Origin: Luteitalea pratensis
GTDB lineage: Bacteria > Acidobacteriota > Vicinamibacteria > Vicinamibacterales > Vicinamibacteraceae
Assembly: GCF_001618865.1 (NCBI RefSeq)
Contig: NZ_CP015136.1
Location: 5,367,001-5,431,000 of the forward strand
DNA length: 64,000 nucleotides
Direction: 5' to 3'
Position 1 is the first letter of the stretch. Every line of letters starts with the position of its first letter. This document shows, piece by piece, positions 43,177-53,000 of this stretch. Both the position numbers and the translations under genes were made by a program. The notes under the pieces are model-generated. The model searched no databases and was not told where the DNA came from. It saw only the letters and a list, made by a program, of their open reading frames with translations.

Positions 43177-43840
43177 GGGGCGCTCCAAGAAAAGGACATC
43201 TATCCAAGGTTGAGCAAGACGAATACCAGCGCGAATGTCCCCTGCGATTGACAGTCTCCTCGTCGCGACGAACGAGCGAGCCACTCAAGCACCACTGAGT
43301 GTCACCCTCTGGCGACGTGTGTCGCCTCGCCGACCTGACACGAGGCTCAACGCTCGAACGTCATGAGGTACTCGGAGATCCCGACACGAGGCAGCGCATG
43401 GTCTCGCCGCCGTCCATGCCCTTCGCGGGGCGCGTCGATCGGGCAGGCTTGGAAAGCGCGGGCGAGTACGCGACCCGCGCATACGAGCTGCTGCGTCGGA
43501 GCCGGCGTCACTGTGGCGGTGGGCGGATGGCGGAGGACCCGGGCACGGACCATCGCAACGTTTGCCAGGCAGAGCGCGGCAACCGAAGACGAGAGGACGA
43601 AGACGAGACGACATGTGACCGTCGTGCCACCGTCGGCAGGGGGTTGGACGGTGGACGACAGACGGCTGCCATCGCGATGTTATGGGCCAAAGATGACAGG
43701 AGTATGGCGTGCGCATGAAAGAGGACTTGCGGAGCCGAGTGGAACGCAGTACGTTCATGGCCTCCGCTCAAGGTCACCCGTCGGGGCTCGGGGAGGTTCA
43801 AGACAGGTGCCGCGTCCACGCATTCTCTGGATGGTGTGTG
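43177..43840. other. Divergent gap of about 660 bases without a supported gene
   Basis: It lies between the divergent PEGA gene and the exported protein at 43841 and should contain both promoters. Several open frames exist on both strands but are arginine-rich with no family features. No repeat or RNA gene was recognised. Confidence 0.4.
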
Positions 43841-44347
43841 ATGGGTACACGCGTGTCGGCGTCGATGGTGCGACCGTTGGTCGTGCTTGGCTTCCTCTTT
43901 GGCGTGCAGTCTCCGTCGCTCGCCCAGGCGCCGGTACCGGCCGCGTCGGCTGAACCGGTGCCAGCCGTCCACGGGACGCCGGAGAGCAAGCTGATCCAAT
44001 CGGTCACGTTCACCCCCGTCGTCGCCTTCGCGGGCGCTGACCTGCGCGTCGTCGTGCGTGTCACGCCCGATGCCGGCAATCGCCGGCTGCAACTCTCCAT
44101 CGATGCGCCGACGTTCTACGCGAGCACGGAGCGGCAGCTCGACGGCATGGAGGGCGCACGCGCGCACACCTTCTCCGTGAAGGAACTGCCCGCCGGCGAT
44201 TATCAGATCGTCGCCACGCTCGAAGGCTCGAGCGGCGTCCGTTCGCGCGTGACCCGTTCGTTCAAGGTCATGGGCGAGGACGATTCGCAACTGCAGCAGC
44301 AGGAAACGCGACCGGCCCAGCGTCGGAGAGGACGGGGCACGAGCTGA
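43841..44347 (+). CDS. Exported hypothetical protein with an Ig-like fold
   Basis: The ATG at 43841 gives 168 residues with an N-terminal signal or anchor (MVRPLVVLGFLFGVQSPSLA). Ala/Pro-rich sequence follows, then a beta-sandwich-like part: VTFTPVVAFAGADLRVVVRV, FSVKELPAGDYQIVATLEG and RVTRSFKVMG. This resembles bacterial Ig-like or macroglobulin-type modules. The C-terminus is basic and Gln-rich. Upstream in-frame starts lack a signal at the N-terminus. No family name is offered. Confidence 0.65.
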   Translation: MGTRVSASMVRPLVVLGFLFGVQSPSLAQAPVPAASAEPVPAVHGTPESKLIQSVTFTPVVAFAGADLRVVVRVTPDAGNRRLQLSIDAPTFYASTERQLDGMEGARAHTFSVKELPAGDYQIVATLEGSSGVRSRVTRSFKVMGEDDSQLQQQETRPAQRRRGRGTS

Positions 44348-44710
44348 GGCGCGGGGAGCGCGCGGCACCCGTCCCGCTCCCGTTTGCCCGGCCGCTGAAG
44401 GCCACCGGACTGTCCCGAGTCCGACCGCCCCGCCGTCAAGAGATGCTCCTGCGCCCGTGCTCGCGCAATCCCCGCCCCAGCCACCGGCGCCCGTGGCCCG
44501 ACGGCACTCGATGTTTCGGGCATTCGCCTGCCGCCGCATCAGCGTTCAGCGTTCGGCGTTCGGCGTTCAGCGTTCCTCGAGCTCTGCCTGCCCAAATACC
44601 CTCCATGGCAGGTATCGAAATGAACGCGGCGGGGGAGCCTTGTCCCTTGCACACACTTTCCCGCGGCACATGGCGCGACCCTTGTATGAGGCAGCGCAAA
44701 GGAGCACGGC
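44348..44710. repeat. Gap with heptamer array (GCGTTCG type)
   Basis: Five 7-bp units (GCGTTCA/GCGTTCG) occupy 44542-44576. The remaining 330 bases hold no supported gene. The promoter of the MBL-fold gene should lie at the right end. Confidence 0.65.
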
Positions 44711-45667
44711 ATGCAGCTGAGCCAGGACGTGGCGCCCGGAGTCGCGTGGTTACGCACGGTGATGGTGAACGTGGTGTTCGTCGAGCCCGAGCCGCAAGAC
44801 GGCCGATGGGTGCTCGTGGACGCCGGCCTTGCGGGCCATCTCCGTGTGATTGCGCGCGCGGCACGAGCGCGATTCGGCGACCGCCCGCCGGCCGCCATTG
44901 TCCTGACGCATGCGCATTTCGACCATGTGGGTAATCTCGAGCGACTGCTCGACGTGTGGGACGTCCCCGTCTACGCGCACGCGCTGGAACTAGCGCATCT
45001 CACTGGCCGCCGCGCTTATCCGCCGCCCGATCCCACCGTCGGCGGCGGGCTGATGGCGTGGTGCGCGCGCCTCTACCCCTGTGGTCCCATCGACATCAGT
45101 ACGCGCGTCCGAGCTCTCCCCGACGATGGAGCGATTCCGCCCCTGCCGGGATGGCGGTGGTGGCACACGCCAGGACACACGGATGGACACGTGTCGTTGT
45201 TCCGGGACACCGATCGGGTGCTGGTCTCGGGCGATGCGGTGATCACGGTGCGGCAGGAGTCGCTCGGCGCGGTGATCATGCAGGCGCCAGCGTTGCACGG
45301 TCCACCTGCGTACTTCACGAGCGACTGGAGCGAGGCACTGGGCTCGGTGCGTGACCTGGCGGACCTCTCCCCGAATGTGCTCGTACCCGGCCACGGCGTG
45401 CCGATGTCCGGTCCGCGGCTCACGCGGAGCTTGCGCGCGTTTGCCGATGGCTTCCACCTCGAGATTCCCGAGCGTGGTCGCTACGTCGGGGCGCCGGCGC
45501 GCCGGCGGGAGGACGGAGGCCATGATCTGCCACGCGACCCATGGCCCGCGGCGGTGCGGCGCGGTCTCGCGGGACTGGCGGTCACGGCATTGGCGGGCGC
45601 GTGGCTGTGGCGACGGCAATGGCCAGGCGCACCGCCACGCCGCCGCTTCCTCCCAGGCGACCGCTGA
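44711..45667 (+). CDS. MBL-fold metallo-hydrolase with C-terminal membrane anchor
   Basis: This 318-residue protein has a metallo-beta-lactamase fold. The metal motif is LTHAHFDHVGN (His67, His69, Asp71, His72), followed by WWHTPGHTDGHVSLF, LVSGDAV and LVPGHGVPMSG, which complete the binuclear zinc site. A C-terminal hydrophobic stretch (GLAGLAVTALAGAWLW) near residue 290 could anchor it. The active domain would be cytoplasmic because no signal peptide is seen. Substrates in this superfamily range from lactones and thioesters to nucleic acids. It ends 50 bases before the EgtB start and may share a transcript with it. Confidence 0.9.
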   Translation: MQLSQDVAPGVAWLRTVMVNVVFVEPEPQDGRWVLVDAGLAGHLRVIARAARARFGDRPPAAIVLTHAHFDHVGNLERLLDVWDVPVYAHALELAHLTGRRAYPPPDPTVGGGLMAWCARLYPCGPIDISTRVRALPDDGAIPPLPGWRWWHTPGHTDGHVSLFRDTDRVLVSGDAVITVRQESLGAVIMQAPALHGPPAYFTSDWSEALGSVRDLADLSPNVLVPGHGVPMSGPRLTRSLRAFADGFHLEIPERGRYVGAPARRREDGGHDLPRDPWPAAVRRGLAGLAVTALAGAWLWRRQWPGAPPRRRFLPGDR

Positions 45668-45717
45668 AATCGAACGGTCGCAACCTGTCCCCCGTGCATC
45701 TTCGAAAGGGTCGCCAC

Positions 45718-47097
45718 GTGCAGTCGAGTCCTGAGACGCTGTCCTCCCCCGCACCGGACGCCACTTCTCCGCGGGTGATCCGCGGCATCGATCGCGGCGA
45801 CGCCCTCGACTGGTATGAGCGGAATCGCGCGCGCACGCGCGCGCTGTTCGATGTGCTGGTCCCGGAGACGTTGTACGCGCAACCGATCGCCCAGCGCCAT
45901 CCGATCGTCTTCTACGTCGGCCACTTGCCGGGCTTCAGCCTCAATACGCTCGTCAAGCGTGGGCTCGGACAGCCAGGCATCGACCAACGGCTCGAACGCC
46001 TCTTCGCTCGCGGGATCGACCCGGACGAGGACGGTCATGATGCGTCGGCGTTCACGTGGCCTGACCGGGAGACCGTCGAGACGTTCGTGCAGTCGGCCGA
46101 TGCGCGGGTCGTCCAGGCACTGACGGAGGCGGACCTCGACCAGCCGGGGCATCCGCTGCTCGATCGCGCCGAGGCCGTGTACGCCATCCTCGAACACGAG
46201 GCGATGCACCAGGAGACGCTGCTGTACATGTGGCACCGCCTGCCACATGACGCCAAGCGCGCGCCGCGCGACTACGCCGTGCGCGTCGAGCCGGGAACCG
46301 TCGTGCAGGGAGACATCGAGATCCCCGCGGGCCCGGCGAGCCTCGGCGCGGTGCGCGCCCACGTGCGCTTCGGGTGGGACAACGAGTTCCCGGGTCCGGT
46401 CGTGGATGTCGACGCGTTCCGGATCCAACGGCTGAACGTCACCAACGGAGACTTCCTGGCGTTCGTGGAGGCTGGTGGCTACCGCGACCCCCACTGGTGG
46501 TCGCCACAGGACTGGACGTGGCTGCAGTCCGAGTCACACACACATCCGAGCTTCTGGGAGTCCATCGACGGGCGTTGGCACTGGCGCGGCATGTTCGAAT
46601 ACGTGCCGCTGCCGATGGCATGGCCCGCCTACGTGAGCCAGGCGGAAGCCAACGCTTACGCGAAGTGGACGCGGCGGCGCCTGCCGACCGAAGCCGAGTT
46701 CCAGCGAGCGGCGTACACGGGGCCGGACGGGCTCCCGCGGCGTCATCCCTGGGGCGACGCGCCACCGACGAGGGCGCATGGCGTGTTCGACTTCAACAGC
46801 TGGGAACCGGAACCGGTCGGTACCCATGCTGATGGCCAGTCCGGGTGGGGTGTGCACGATCTGGTCGGCAATGGCTGGGAGTGGACGTCGACGATTTTCG
46901 ATGGCTTCGCCGGCTTCACGCCGATCCCGTCGTACCCGGAGTACTCCGCCGACTTCTTCGATGGATCGCACTTCGTGCTGAAGGGCGCGTCCCAGGCCAC
47001 CGCCCGTGAACTGTTGCGCCCGAGCTTCCGCAACTGGTTCAGGCCACGCTACCCGTTCGTCTACGCGACGTTCCGCACCGTGGAGGTGCACGCATGA
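45718..47097 (+). CDS. egtB: Ergothioneine biosynthesis sulfoxide synthase EgtB
   Basis: This iron enzyme joins a thiol to trimethylhistidine (hercynine) with oxygen. A GTG at 45718 gives 459 residues. An N-terminal DinB-like domain supplies the iron triad His69 (YVGHLPGF), His160 and His164 (LEHEAMHQETLLY). The C-terminal formylglycine-generating-enzyme-like domain has RRRLPTEAEFQRAAYTG, VGNGWEWTST and the terminal FRNWFRPRYPFVYATFRTV. The next gene is egtD, overlapping by four bases. No egtA or egtC is nearby, so the thiol donor may be cysteine, as reported for Chloracidobacterium EgtB, rather than gamma-glutamylcysteine. Confidence 0.93.
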   Translation: MQSSPETLSSPAPDATSPRVIRGIDRGDALDWYERNRARTRALFDVLVPETLYAQPIAQRHPIVFYVGHLPGFSLNTLVKRGLGQPGIDQRLERLFARGIDPDEDGHDASAFTWPDRETVETFVQSADARVVQALTEADLDQPGHPLLDRAEAVYAILEHEAMHQETLLYMWHRLPHDAKRAPRDYAVRVEPGTVVQGDIEIPAGPASLGAVRAHVRFGWDNEFPGPVVDVDAFRIQRLNVTNGDFLAFVEAGGYRDPHWWSPQDWTWLQSESHTHPSFWESIDGRWHWRGMFEYVPLPMAWPAYVSQAEANAYAKWTRRRLPTEAEFQRAAYTGPDGLPRRHPWGDAPPTRAHGVFDFNSWEPEPVGTHADGQSGWGVHDLVGNGWEWTSTIFDGFAGFTPIPSYPEYSADFFDGSHFVLKGASQATARELLRPSFRNWFRPRYPFVYATFRTVEVHA

Positions 47098-48125
47098 GCC
47101 CAGCATCTCCGATGCGCCTGGTGCCCCCCAGCCCTGCGTTGCGGGATCGCGTGCCTGTGCGCGGACCAGCCGCGGCGACGACGGCGACGCTGACGTTTGC
47201 CGAGGAGGTCGCCGCGCTGTTACGTGATCGGCCGCGACGACTCCCCGCGCATGCGCTCTACGATGCGCTCGGGTCGTCGCTGTTCGACGCCATCTGCCAC
47301 CTGCCCTGGTATCCGATCACCCGCGCCGAGACGGCCCTGCTGCAGACGCACAGGCTTGCCATCCTCGAAGCGGCGGGACGTCGCCCCCGCGTGGTCGAAC
47401 TCGGACCCGGCAACGGCGAGAAGCTCGCCACGTTGATGCAGGACGGCAGCGGCGACGATCCGGCGTTCGACGTCCATCTCGTCGATGTCTCGGCCACCGC
47501 GCTCGATGCCGCATCGGCGCGGCTGCGGCGCCTTCCAGGTGTCGCCGTCCACACACACGTGGCGCGCTACGAGGTCGGCCTGCGGGAGGTGACACTCTCG
47601 CGCACCGCTGGCGAGACATTGCTGGTCGCGTTCCTGGGCTCCAACATCGGCAACTTCGATCCGCCCGAAGCGGCAGCGCTGCTGCAGGACATCCGTGGCG
47701 CGATGGAACGTGGCGACACGCTGCTGATCGGCGCCGACCTGGTGAAACCCGTTGAGCAGCTGCAAGCCGCGTACGACGACCCGCTCGGCGTCACGGCCGC
47801 GTTCAACTGCAACCTCCTGGTGCGGCTGAATCGGGAACTCGGGGCCGATTTCGACCTCGAACACTTCGCCCACGACGCGCGGTGGAACTCGCGGGCGCAG
47901 CGCATGGAGATGCACCTCGTGAGCCTCGCGCAGCAACGGGTGCACGTGCCGGGCGCGAAGCTCGTGCTCGACTTCCACGCCGGCGAAACGATCTGGACCG
48001 AGAGTTCCTACAAGTACGAATCGGCCACCTTCGGCGAGACGCTGTGGGAGGCGGGCTTCAGCACGATTGCCTCCTGGCAGGATCAGGACGCAGGCTTCCT
48101 GCTGACGCTCGCCGCGGCGCGGTGA
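47094..48125 (+). CDS. egtD: L-histidine N-alpha-methyltransferase EgtD
   Basis: This 343-residue SAM-dependent enzyme trimethylates histidine to hercynine, the EgtB substrate. The family entry motif is LYDALGSSLFDAICHLPWYPITRAE. The SAM-binding strand is VVELGPGNGEKLATL, and LVAFLGSNIGNFDPPEA is a conserved EgtD segment. The closing ETIWTESSYKYE, with Glu and Ser near the C-terminus, helps bind the amino group. Start ATG overlaps the egtB stop, so the two proteins are made in step. The pair is enough for ergothioneine, apart from a C-S lyase (EgtE), which is not in the window. Confidence 0.94.
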   Translation: MSPASPMRLVPPSPALRDRVPVRGPAAATTATLTFAEEVAALLRDRPRRLPAHALYDALGSSLFDAICHLPWYPITRAETALLQTHRLAILEAAGRRPRVVELGPGNGEKLATLMQDGSGDDPAFDVHLVDVSATALDAASARLRRLPGVAVHTHVARYEVGLREVTLSRTAGETLLVAFLGSNIGNFDPPEAAALLQDIRGAMERGDTLLIGADLVKPVEQLQAAYDDPLGVTAAFNCNLLVRLNRELGADFDLEHFAHDARWNSRAQRMEMHLVSLAQQRVHVPGAKLVLDFHAGETIWTESSYKYESATFGETLWEAGFSTIASWQDQDAGFLLTLAAAR

Positions 48126-48126
48126 A

Positions 48127-48244
48127 TCATGGGTCATGGGCCATGGGTCATGGGTCATGGGTCATTGGTCATGGGTCATTGGTCATTGGTCATTGGTCAT
48201 TGGTCGTAAGTCATGACTGATGACTACTGACTAATGACAAATGA
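48127..48244. repeat. Long heptamer tandem array (TCATGGG / TCATTGG)
   Basis: About 12 units of 7 bp (TCATGGG drifting to TCATTGG) are followed by degenerate GATGACT-type heptamers, filling the entire gap between egtD and the decayed ADOP gene. It is the longest array in the window. Confidence 0.88.
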
Positions 48245-48810
48245 CTACGTGGACCGCAGCGCGCTGGTCGGGTTCATGCGGGAGGCCCGCCATGCCGGGA
48301 CCCAGGCGGCAGCGACGCCCACCACCGCCAGCGTCACGCCCGCCACCGCGTACGTGCCGAGGTCGCGCACCGTCACGCCGTAGAGCAGCCCCTCCACCCA
48401 CCGCGCCAGTGGGACGCTGACGGCAACACCCATGAGCAGCCGCTCGGCATCCTGCACGGGCAGCGCCCGCAGCATCAGCGCCTCGTACACCTGGAACAGG
48501 GCGGCATTGGCGCCGATGCCGAGGGTCAGCGTCAGGATCGCGACCAGCGCGAAGATGGGCGCGTGCCCCAGCGTCCGCAGCGCATAACGGACATCACGCG
48601 CGAGGTCGTCGAGGCCGCGCCACCAGCGCTGGTCACGGCATGCCTCGAGAATCGGATCGATTGGACCGAGTTCGCGGCGCGCCTGCAACGCCGCGGTTTC
48701 TGGCGGCTGCCCGTCGGCACGGGTTCGGCGACCCGTTCGGCCAGGTGGAACTCGATCTCCCTGGACAGGCGCTGCTCGGCGCGGACGCGGGGACGCCACC
48801 AACCGGCCAT
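48245..48810 (-). pseudogene. Decayed ADOP-family ABC permease
   Basis: The start (ATG 48810) and first 30 codons match the ADOP N-terminus (RLSREIEFHLAERVAE). The frame then shifts near 48720, and homology resumes in another frame with GQPPETAALQARRELG and VRYALRTLGHAPIFALVAIL, LTLGIGANAALF. Near 48436 a large deletion joins this to the last helices of the permease (VTLAVVGVAAAWVPAWRASR, then NPTSALRST). About 600-650 residues are missing. Directly upstream lies the tail of a PadR gene in the same order as the intact pair at 35832-38715, so a second PadR-ADOP unit once existed here. Confidence 0.85.
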
Positions 48811-48812
48811 CC

Positions 48813-48962
48813 CTACTCTCCCGTCTGCAGCACGAGCGCGATCGCGCGCGACATCTGCAGCCAGTAAGCGGTCTCCGAGTCGAGCTGCCGGCAGCCGGCG
48901 GCGGTGAGCTGGTAGAACTTGGCTTCGCGCCCGCTGTCGGTGAGGTCCCAGCTGGCGGCGTG
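48813..48962 (-). pseudogene. C-terminal remnant of a PadR-family regulator
   Basis: A frame ending at 48813 encodes the PadR C-terminal portion: WDLTDSGREAKFYQLTAAG, then CRQLDSETAYWLQMSRAIAL. This matches the wing and C-terminal helix of the PadR family. The N-terminal HTH is absent, since the sequence upstream belongs to the oxidoreductase gene region. Its stop is two bases before the start of the decayed ADOP gene, the usual tight arrangement. Confidence 0.75.
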
Positions 48963-49003
48963 CCCGTCGGACGGAGCGCGGGCACGCAATGCGGGAATGC
49001 GGA

Positions 49004-50359
<1,356 letters not shown>

Positions 50360-50747
50360 ACACGCGCGTTGTATGGCCATTCGAGCCCGAATGCAAGCAC
50401 CAGGGGCTCAACGCTCAAGACAACGGCGAATGCCGGCCCACGCGCCGCTCATCAACACGCGAATGCCAATGCCGCAAGGCTGCAATGTCGAACCAACCGT
50501 CGCGGCCCGTGACGCAACACGCGCGGCGCCCCTGCTCTCGACATTCCGGCATTCCGGCATTCCGGCATTCCGGTATTTGCCTGCGTGTCGCCCATCGATT
50601 GCAAGGGCGTCTCACCGGGTACCGGGTACCGGGGCGGCTGACGGTAGGGACGGCTCTCCGAGCCGTCCATGACCTTAACCTAGCGTCCAGCCGGAGACGT
50701 GGAGATGGCCCGCTCGGAGAGCGGGCAATACCAACATCGCCGTGACG
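50360..50747. repeat. Repeat-rich gap: octamers, heptamers and two REP-like hairpins
   Basis: Four CATTCCGG octamers lie at 50542-50573 and two GGGTACC heptamers at 50617-50630. Two hairpins in opposite orientation follow: 50648-50668 (GGACGGCTC, TCC, GAGCCGTCC) and 50708-50726 (GCCCGCTC, GGA, GAGCGGGC). Both belong to the family seen at 1451-1471. No gene is supported. Confidence 0.82.
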
Positions 50748-52385
50748 TCAGTTGTGTACGCCAGGTGCTTCGTGGCCAGTACGCTGCACGTATTCCGGAT
50801 ACGAGCCAAGGAACAGGTGTGGCTCGCGCTGGCGACCGGTCTCGCCGCCGAGTTCGAGGACGCGGTTGCTGAGGCCGCGCAGGAACATGCGGTCGTGCGA
50901 GACGAAGATCATCGTCCCCTCGAAGTCCTGCAGGGCGTCGACGAGCATCTCCTTGGTGGCGAGATCGAGGTGGTTGGTGGGCTCGTCGAGCACCAGGAAG
51001 TTGGGCGGGTACAGAAGCATGCGCGCCATCACCAGGCGCGTCCGCTCGCCGCCTGACAGGGCGCGAATCGGCTTGTCGACATCGTCGCCCGAGAACTGGA
51101 ACGCCCCGAGCAGGTTGCGGAGGACGCCGATCGACTCCTGCGGGAAATCCTTCTGGAACTGTTCCTCGATGGTCAGGTCGGCGTCCAGCAATTGCAGCGA
51201 CTGCTGCGCGAAGTAACCCATCTGCAGGCTCGCCCCGAGGGTCACCTGGCCTGCATCGGGGGCGAGGGCGCCGGCGATCATCTTCAGCAGCGTCGACTTG
51301 CCGGCGCCGTTCTTGCCCATCACGCACCAGCGTTCGCCACGCTGGATGTTCATCGTCAATCCGTCGTGGACGACACGCGCGCCGTACGCCTTGGTGACGC
51401 CCTGGAGCACGGCGACCTTGTCGCCCGACCGCGGCGGCTGGCGGAACTTGAACTGCACTACCTTGCGCTTCTTGGGCAGTTCCACCTTCTCGATCTTCTC
51501 GAGCGCCTTGACCCGGCTCTGCACCTGCGCAGCCTTGGCCGCGTGGGCCGAGAAGCGCTCGATGAAGCGCTGCTCCTTGGCGAGCATCGCCTGCTGGCGT
51601 GCGTACGCGGCCTCGCGGTTCGTGTCGCGCTGCGCCCGCTCGCGCTCGTAGAACTCGTAGTTGCCGGTGTAGACCGTGATCTCGCCGCCGTCGATCTCGG
51701 CGATCTTCGTCACGACACGGTTCATGAACTCGCGATCGTGCGAGGTCATGAGCAGCGCGCCGGGCAGTGACTTCAGGAAGTTCTCGAGCCAGACGATCGA
51801 CTCGATGTCGAGATGGTTCGTCGGCTCGTCGAGGAGCAGGACGTCCGGCTTGCCGAGCAACACGCGCGCCATGGCGACGCGCATCTTCCAGCCACCTGAG
51901 AGCGCGCCAACATCGCCGTCGATCTGCGCGTCCTCGAAACCGAGGCCCGAGAGCACGTCGCGGGCCTGCGCTTCGAGGGCGTAGCCACCGAGGTGGTCGT
52001 ACTCCTCCTGCACTTCGCCAAAGCGCTCCAGGATGCGATCCATGTCATCGGCCTGGTCGGGATCGCCCATGGCGTGCTGCAGCGCCTCGAGCTCGTGATG
52101 CAGAGTGCCGGCACGGCCGCTGCCGGCGATGGCCTCGTCGAGCACCGACCGGCCGCTCATCTCCTCGACGTCCTGGCGGAAGTACCCGACGGTGACCCGC
52201 CGCGGTACCGAGATGTCGCCCTCGTCGGCCGTCTCCTCGCCCACGATCATCCGGAAGAGCGTGGTCTTGCCGGCGCCGTTGGGCCCGACGAGGCCGACAC
52301 GCTCGCCGGGATTGAGCTGGAAGGACGCGTCGACGAACAGGACCTGGCGACCGTACTGCTTGGAGATCTTGGAAAAGGTAATCAC
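50748..52385 (-). CDS. ABC-F family ATPase (translation factor type)
   Basis: This 545-residue soluble protein has two ABC domains and no membrane segments. Module 1 has Walker A GPNGAGKTT, signature LSGGWKMR and DEPTNHLD. Module 2 has GKNGAGKST, LSGGERTR and DEPTNHLD. The linker between them (YERERAQRDTNREAAYARQQ and on) is the charged P-site tRNA-interaction motif region, and a short arm lies in module 1. Overall it resembles the YbiT branch. Such proteins bind the ribosomal E site to rescue stalled or antibiotic-bound ribosomes. A perfect 14-bp hairpin lies 18 bases upstream of the start. Confidence 0.93.
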   Translation of the reverse strand: MITFSKISKQYGRQVLFVDASFQLNPGERVGLVGPNGAGKTTLFRMIVGEETADEGDISVPRRVTVGYFRQDVEEMSGRSVLDEAIAGSGRAGTLHHELEALQHAMGDPDQADDMDRILERFGEVQEEYDHLGGYALEAQARDVLSGLGFEDAQIDGDVGALSGGWKMRVAMARVLLGKPDVLLLDEPTNHLDIESIVWLENFLKSLPGALLMTSHDREFMNRVVTKIAEIDGGEITVYTGNYEFYERERAQRDTNREAAYARQQAMLAKEQRFIERFSAHAAKAAQVQSRVKALEKIEKVELPKKRKVVQFKFRQPPRSGDKVAVLQGVTKAYGARVVHDGLTMNIQRGERWCVMGKNGAGKSTLLKMIAGALAPDAGQVTLGASLQMGYFAQQSLQLLDADLTIEEQFQKDFPQESIGVLRNLLGAFQFSGDDVDKPIRALSGGERTRLVMARMLLYPPNFLVLDEPTNHLDLATKEMLVDALQDFEGTMIFVSHDRMFLRGLSNRVLELGGETGRQREPHLFLGSYPEYVQRTGHEAPGVHN

Positions 52386-52403
52386 GCCTGCCCGATTATC
52401 GCA

Positions 52404-52434
52404 GGAACGGCCGGCTGGGACAGCCGGCCGTTCC
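52404..52434 (-). terminator. Perfect 14-bp hairpin upstream of the ABC-F gene
   Basis: The stem is GGAACGGCCGGCTG / CAGCCGGCCGTTCC with a 3-base loop. On the minus strand it lies between the small acidic protein gene and the ABC-F start, and is followed by a GATAAT -10-like hexamer (52400-52395). It may end the upstream transcript, or it may act as a leader attenuator. Confidence 0.55.
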
Positions 52435-52445
52435 CCATCTTTGGG

Positions 52446-52537
52446 CCTTCGACCTTCGGCCTTGGTCCTTCGGGCTTCGACCCTTCAGGAGGCACGAGGC
52501 ATGAGGCATGACTAATGGGCATGAGGCATGACTAATC
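52446..52537. repeat. Back-to-back heptamer arrays (CCTTCGG type, then GAGGCAT type)
   Basis: Six CCTTCGG-like units (52446-52487) pass directly into about seven GAGGCAT/GACTAAT-type units. They run over the last codons of the small acidic protein gene. Confidence 0.72.
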
Positions 52538-52828
52538 CGTTTCCGAGACGAGATCGGCGCCGCCCTTGTACTGCTGCCGACGCTTCTCGCCGCGGGCCTC
52601 GTCGCCCACCGGCAGGTTGCCGCGCGACTCGGGCCGGTCGCGATCCACTGCACGCTGGAGCGGCAGGTCGGCGATGTCATGGTCGTGCAGCGCGTCGTCG
52701 AGCACCCGCTTCTGGTCCAGTTCGTCGTCGTAGGTCACGCCCTCGTCTTCCTCTTCCGTCCGCTGCCGCTGAAACTGTTCGATATCCTCGAGATTCGCAC
52801 TCGGTCCGATTCGTTCCCTGGGATTCAT
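52532..52828 (-). CDS. Small acidic hypothetical protein
   Basis: The ATG at 52828 gives 98 residues, strongly charged: NLEDIEQFQRQRTEEEDEGV, YDDELDQKRVLDDALHDHD, then a basic C-terminal part with GDEARGEKRRQQYKGG. It is probably largely disordered, and no domain is recognised. The longer upstream frame is low-complexity and rejected. It precedes the ABC-F gene on the same strand but is separated by a strong hairpin and heptamer repeats, so co-transcription is doubtful. Confidence 0.6.
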   Translation of the reverse strand: MNPRERIGPSANLEDIEQFQRQRTEEEDEGVTYDDELDQKRVLDDALHDHDIADLPLQRAVDRDRPESRGNLPVGDEARGEKRRQQYKGGADLVSETD

Positions 52829-53000
52829 GAGCAGTGCCCCTCCGCGGGCTTCTCGTTGCAATCCCGCTGCCGTCATCCTCGCTACTTCGTTGCTAGCCCA
52901 GCTTCCTCCATCCTCGCACCTCTGCCCTACCTCCGTCCTCCCTCCTCCCTCCTCCGTCCTTGCATGGTAGAGTGCCGAGCGATTTCCTCCGGAGGCCCTC

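Noticed and set aside
48127-48244. CRISPR array
   Set aside because: Units are 7 bp in direct tandem with no spacers and no cas genes nearby. The same holds for the other heptamer arrays.
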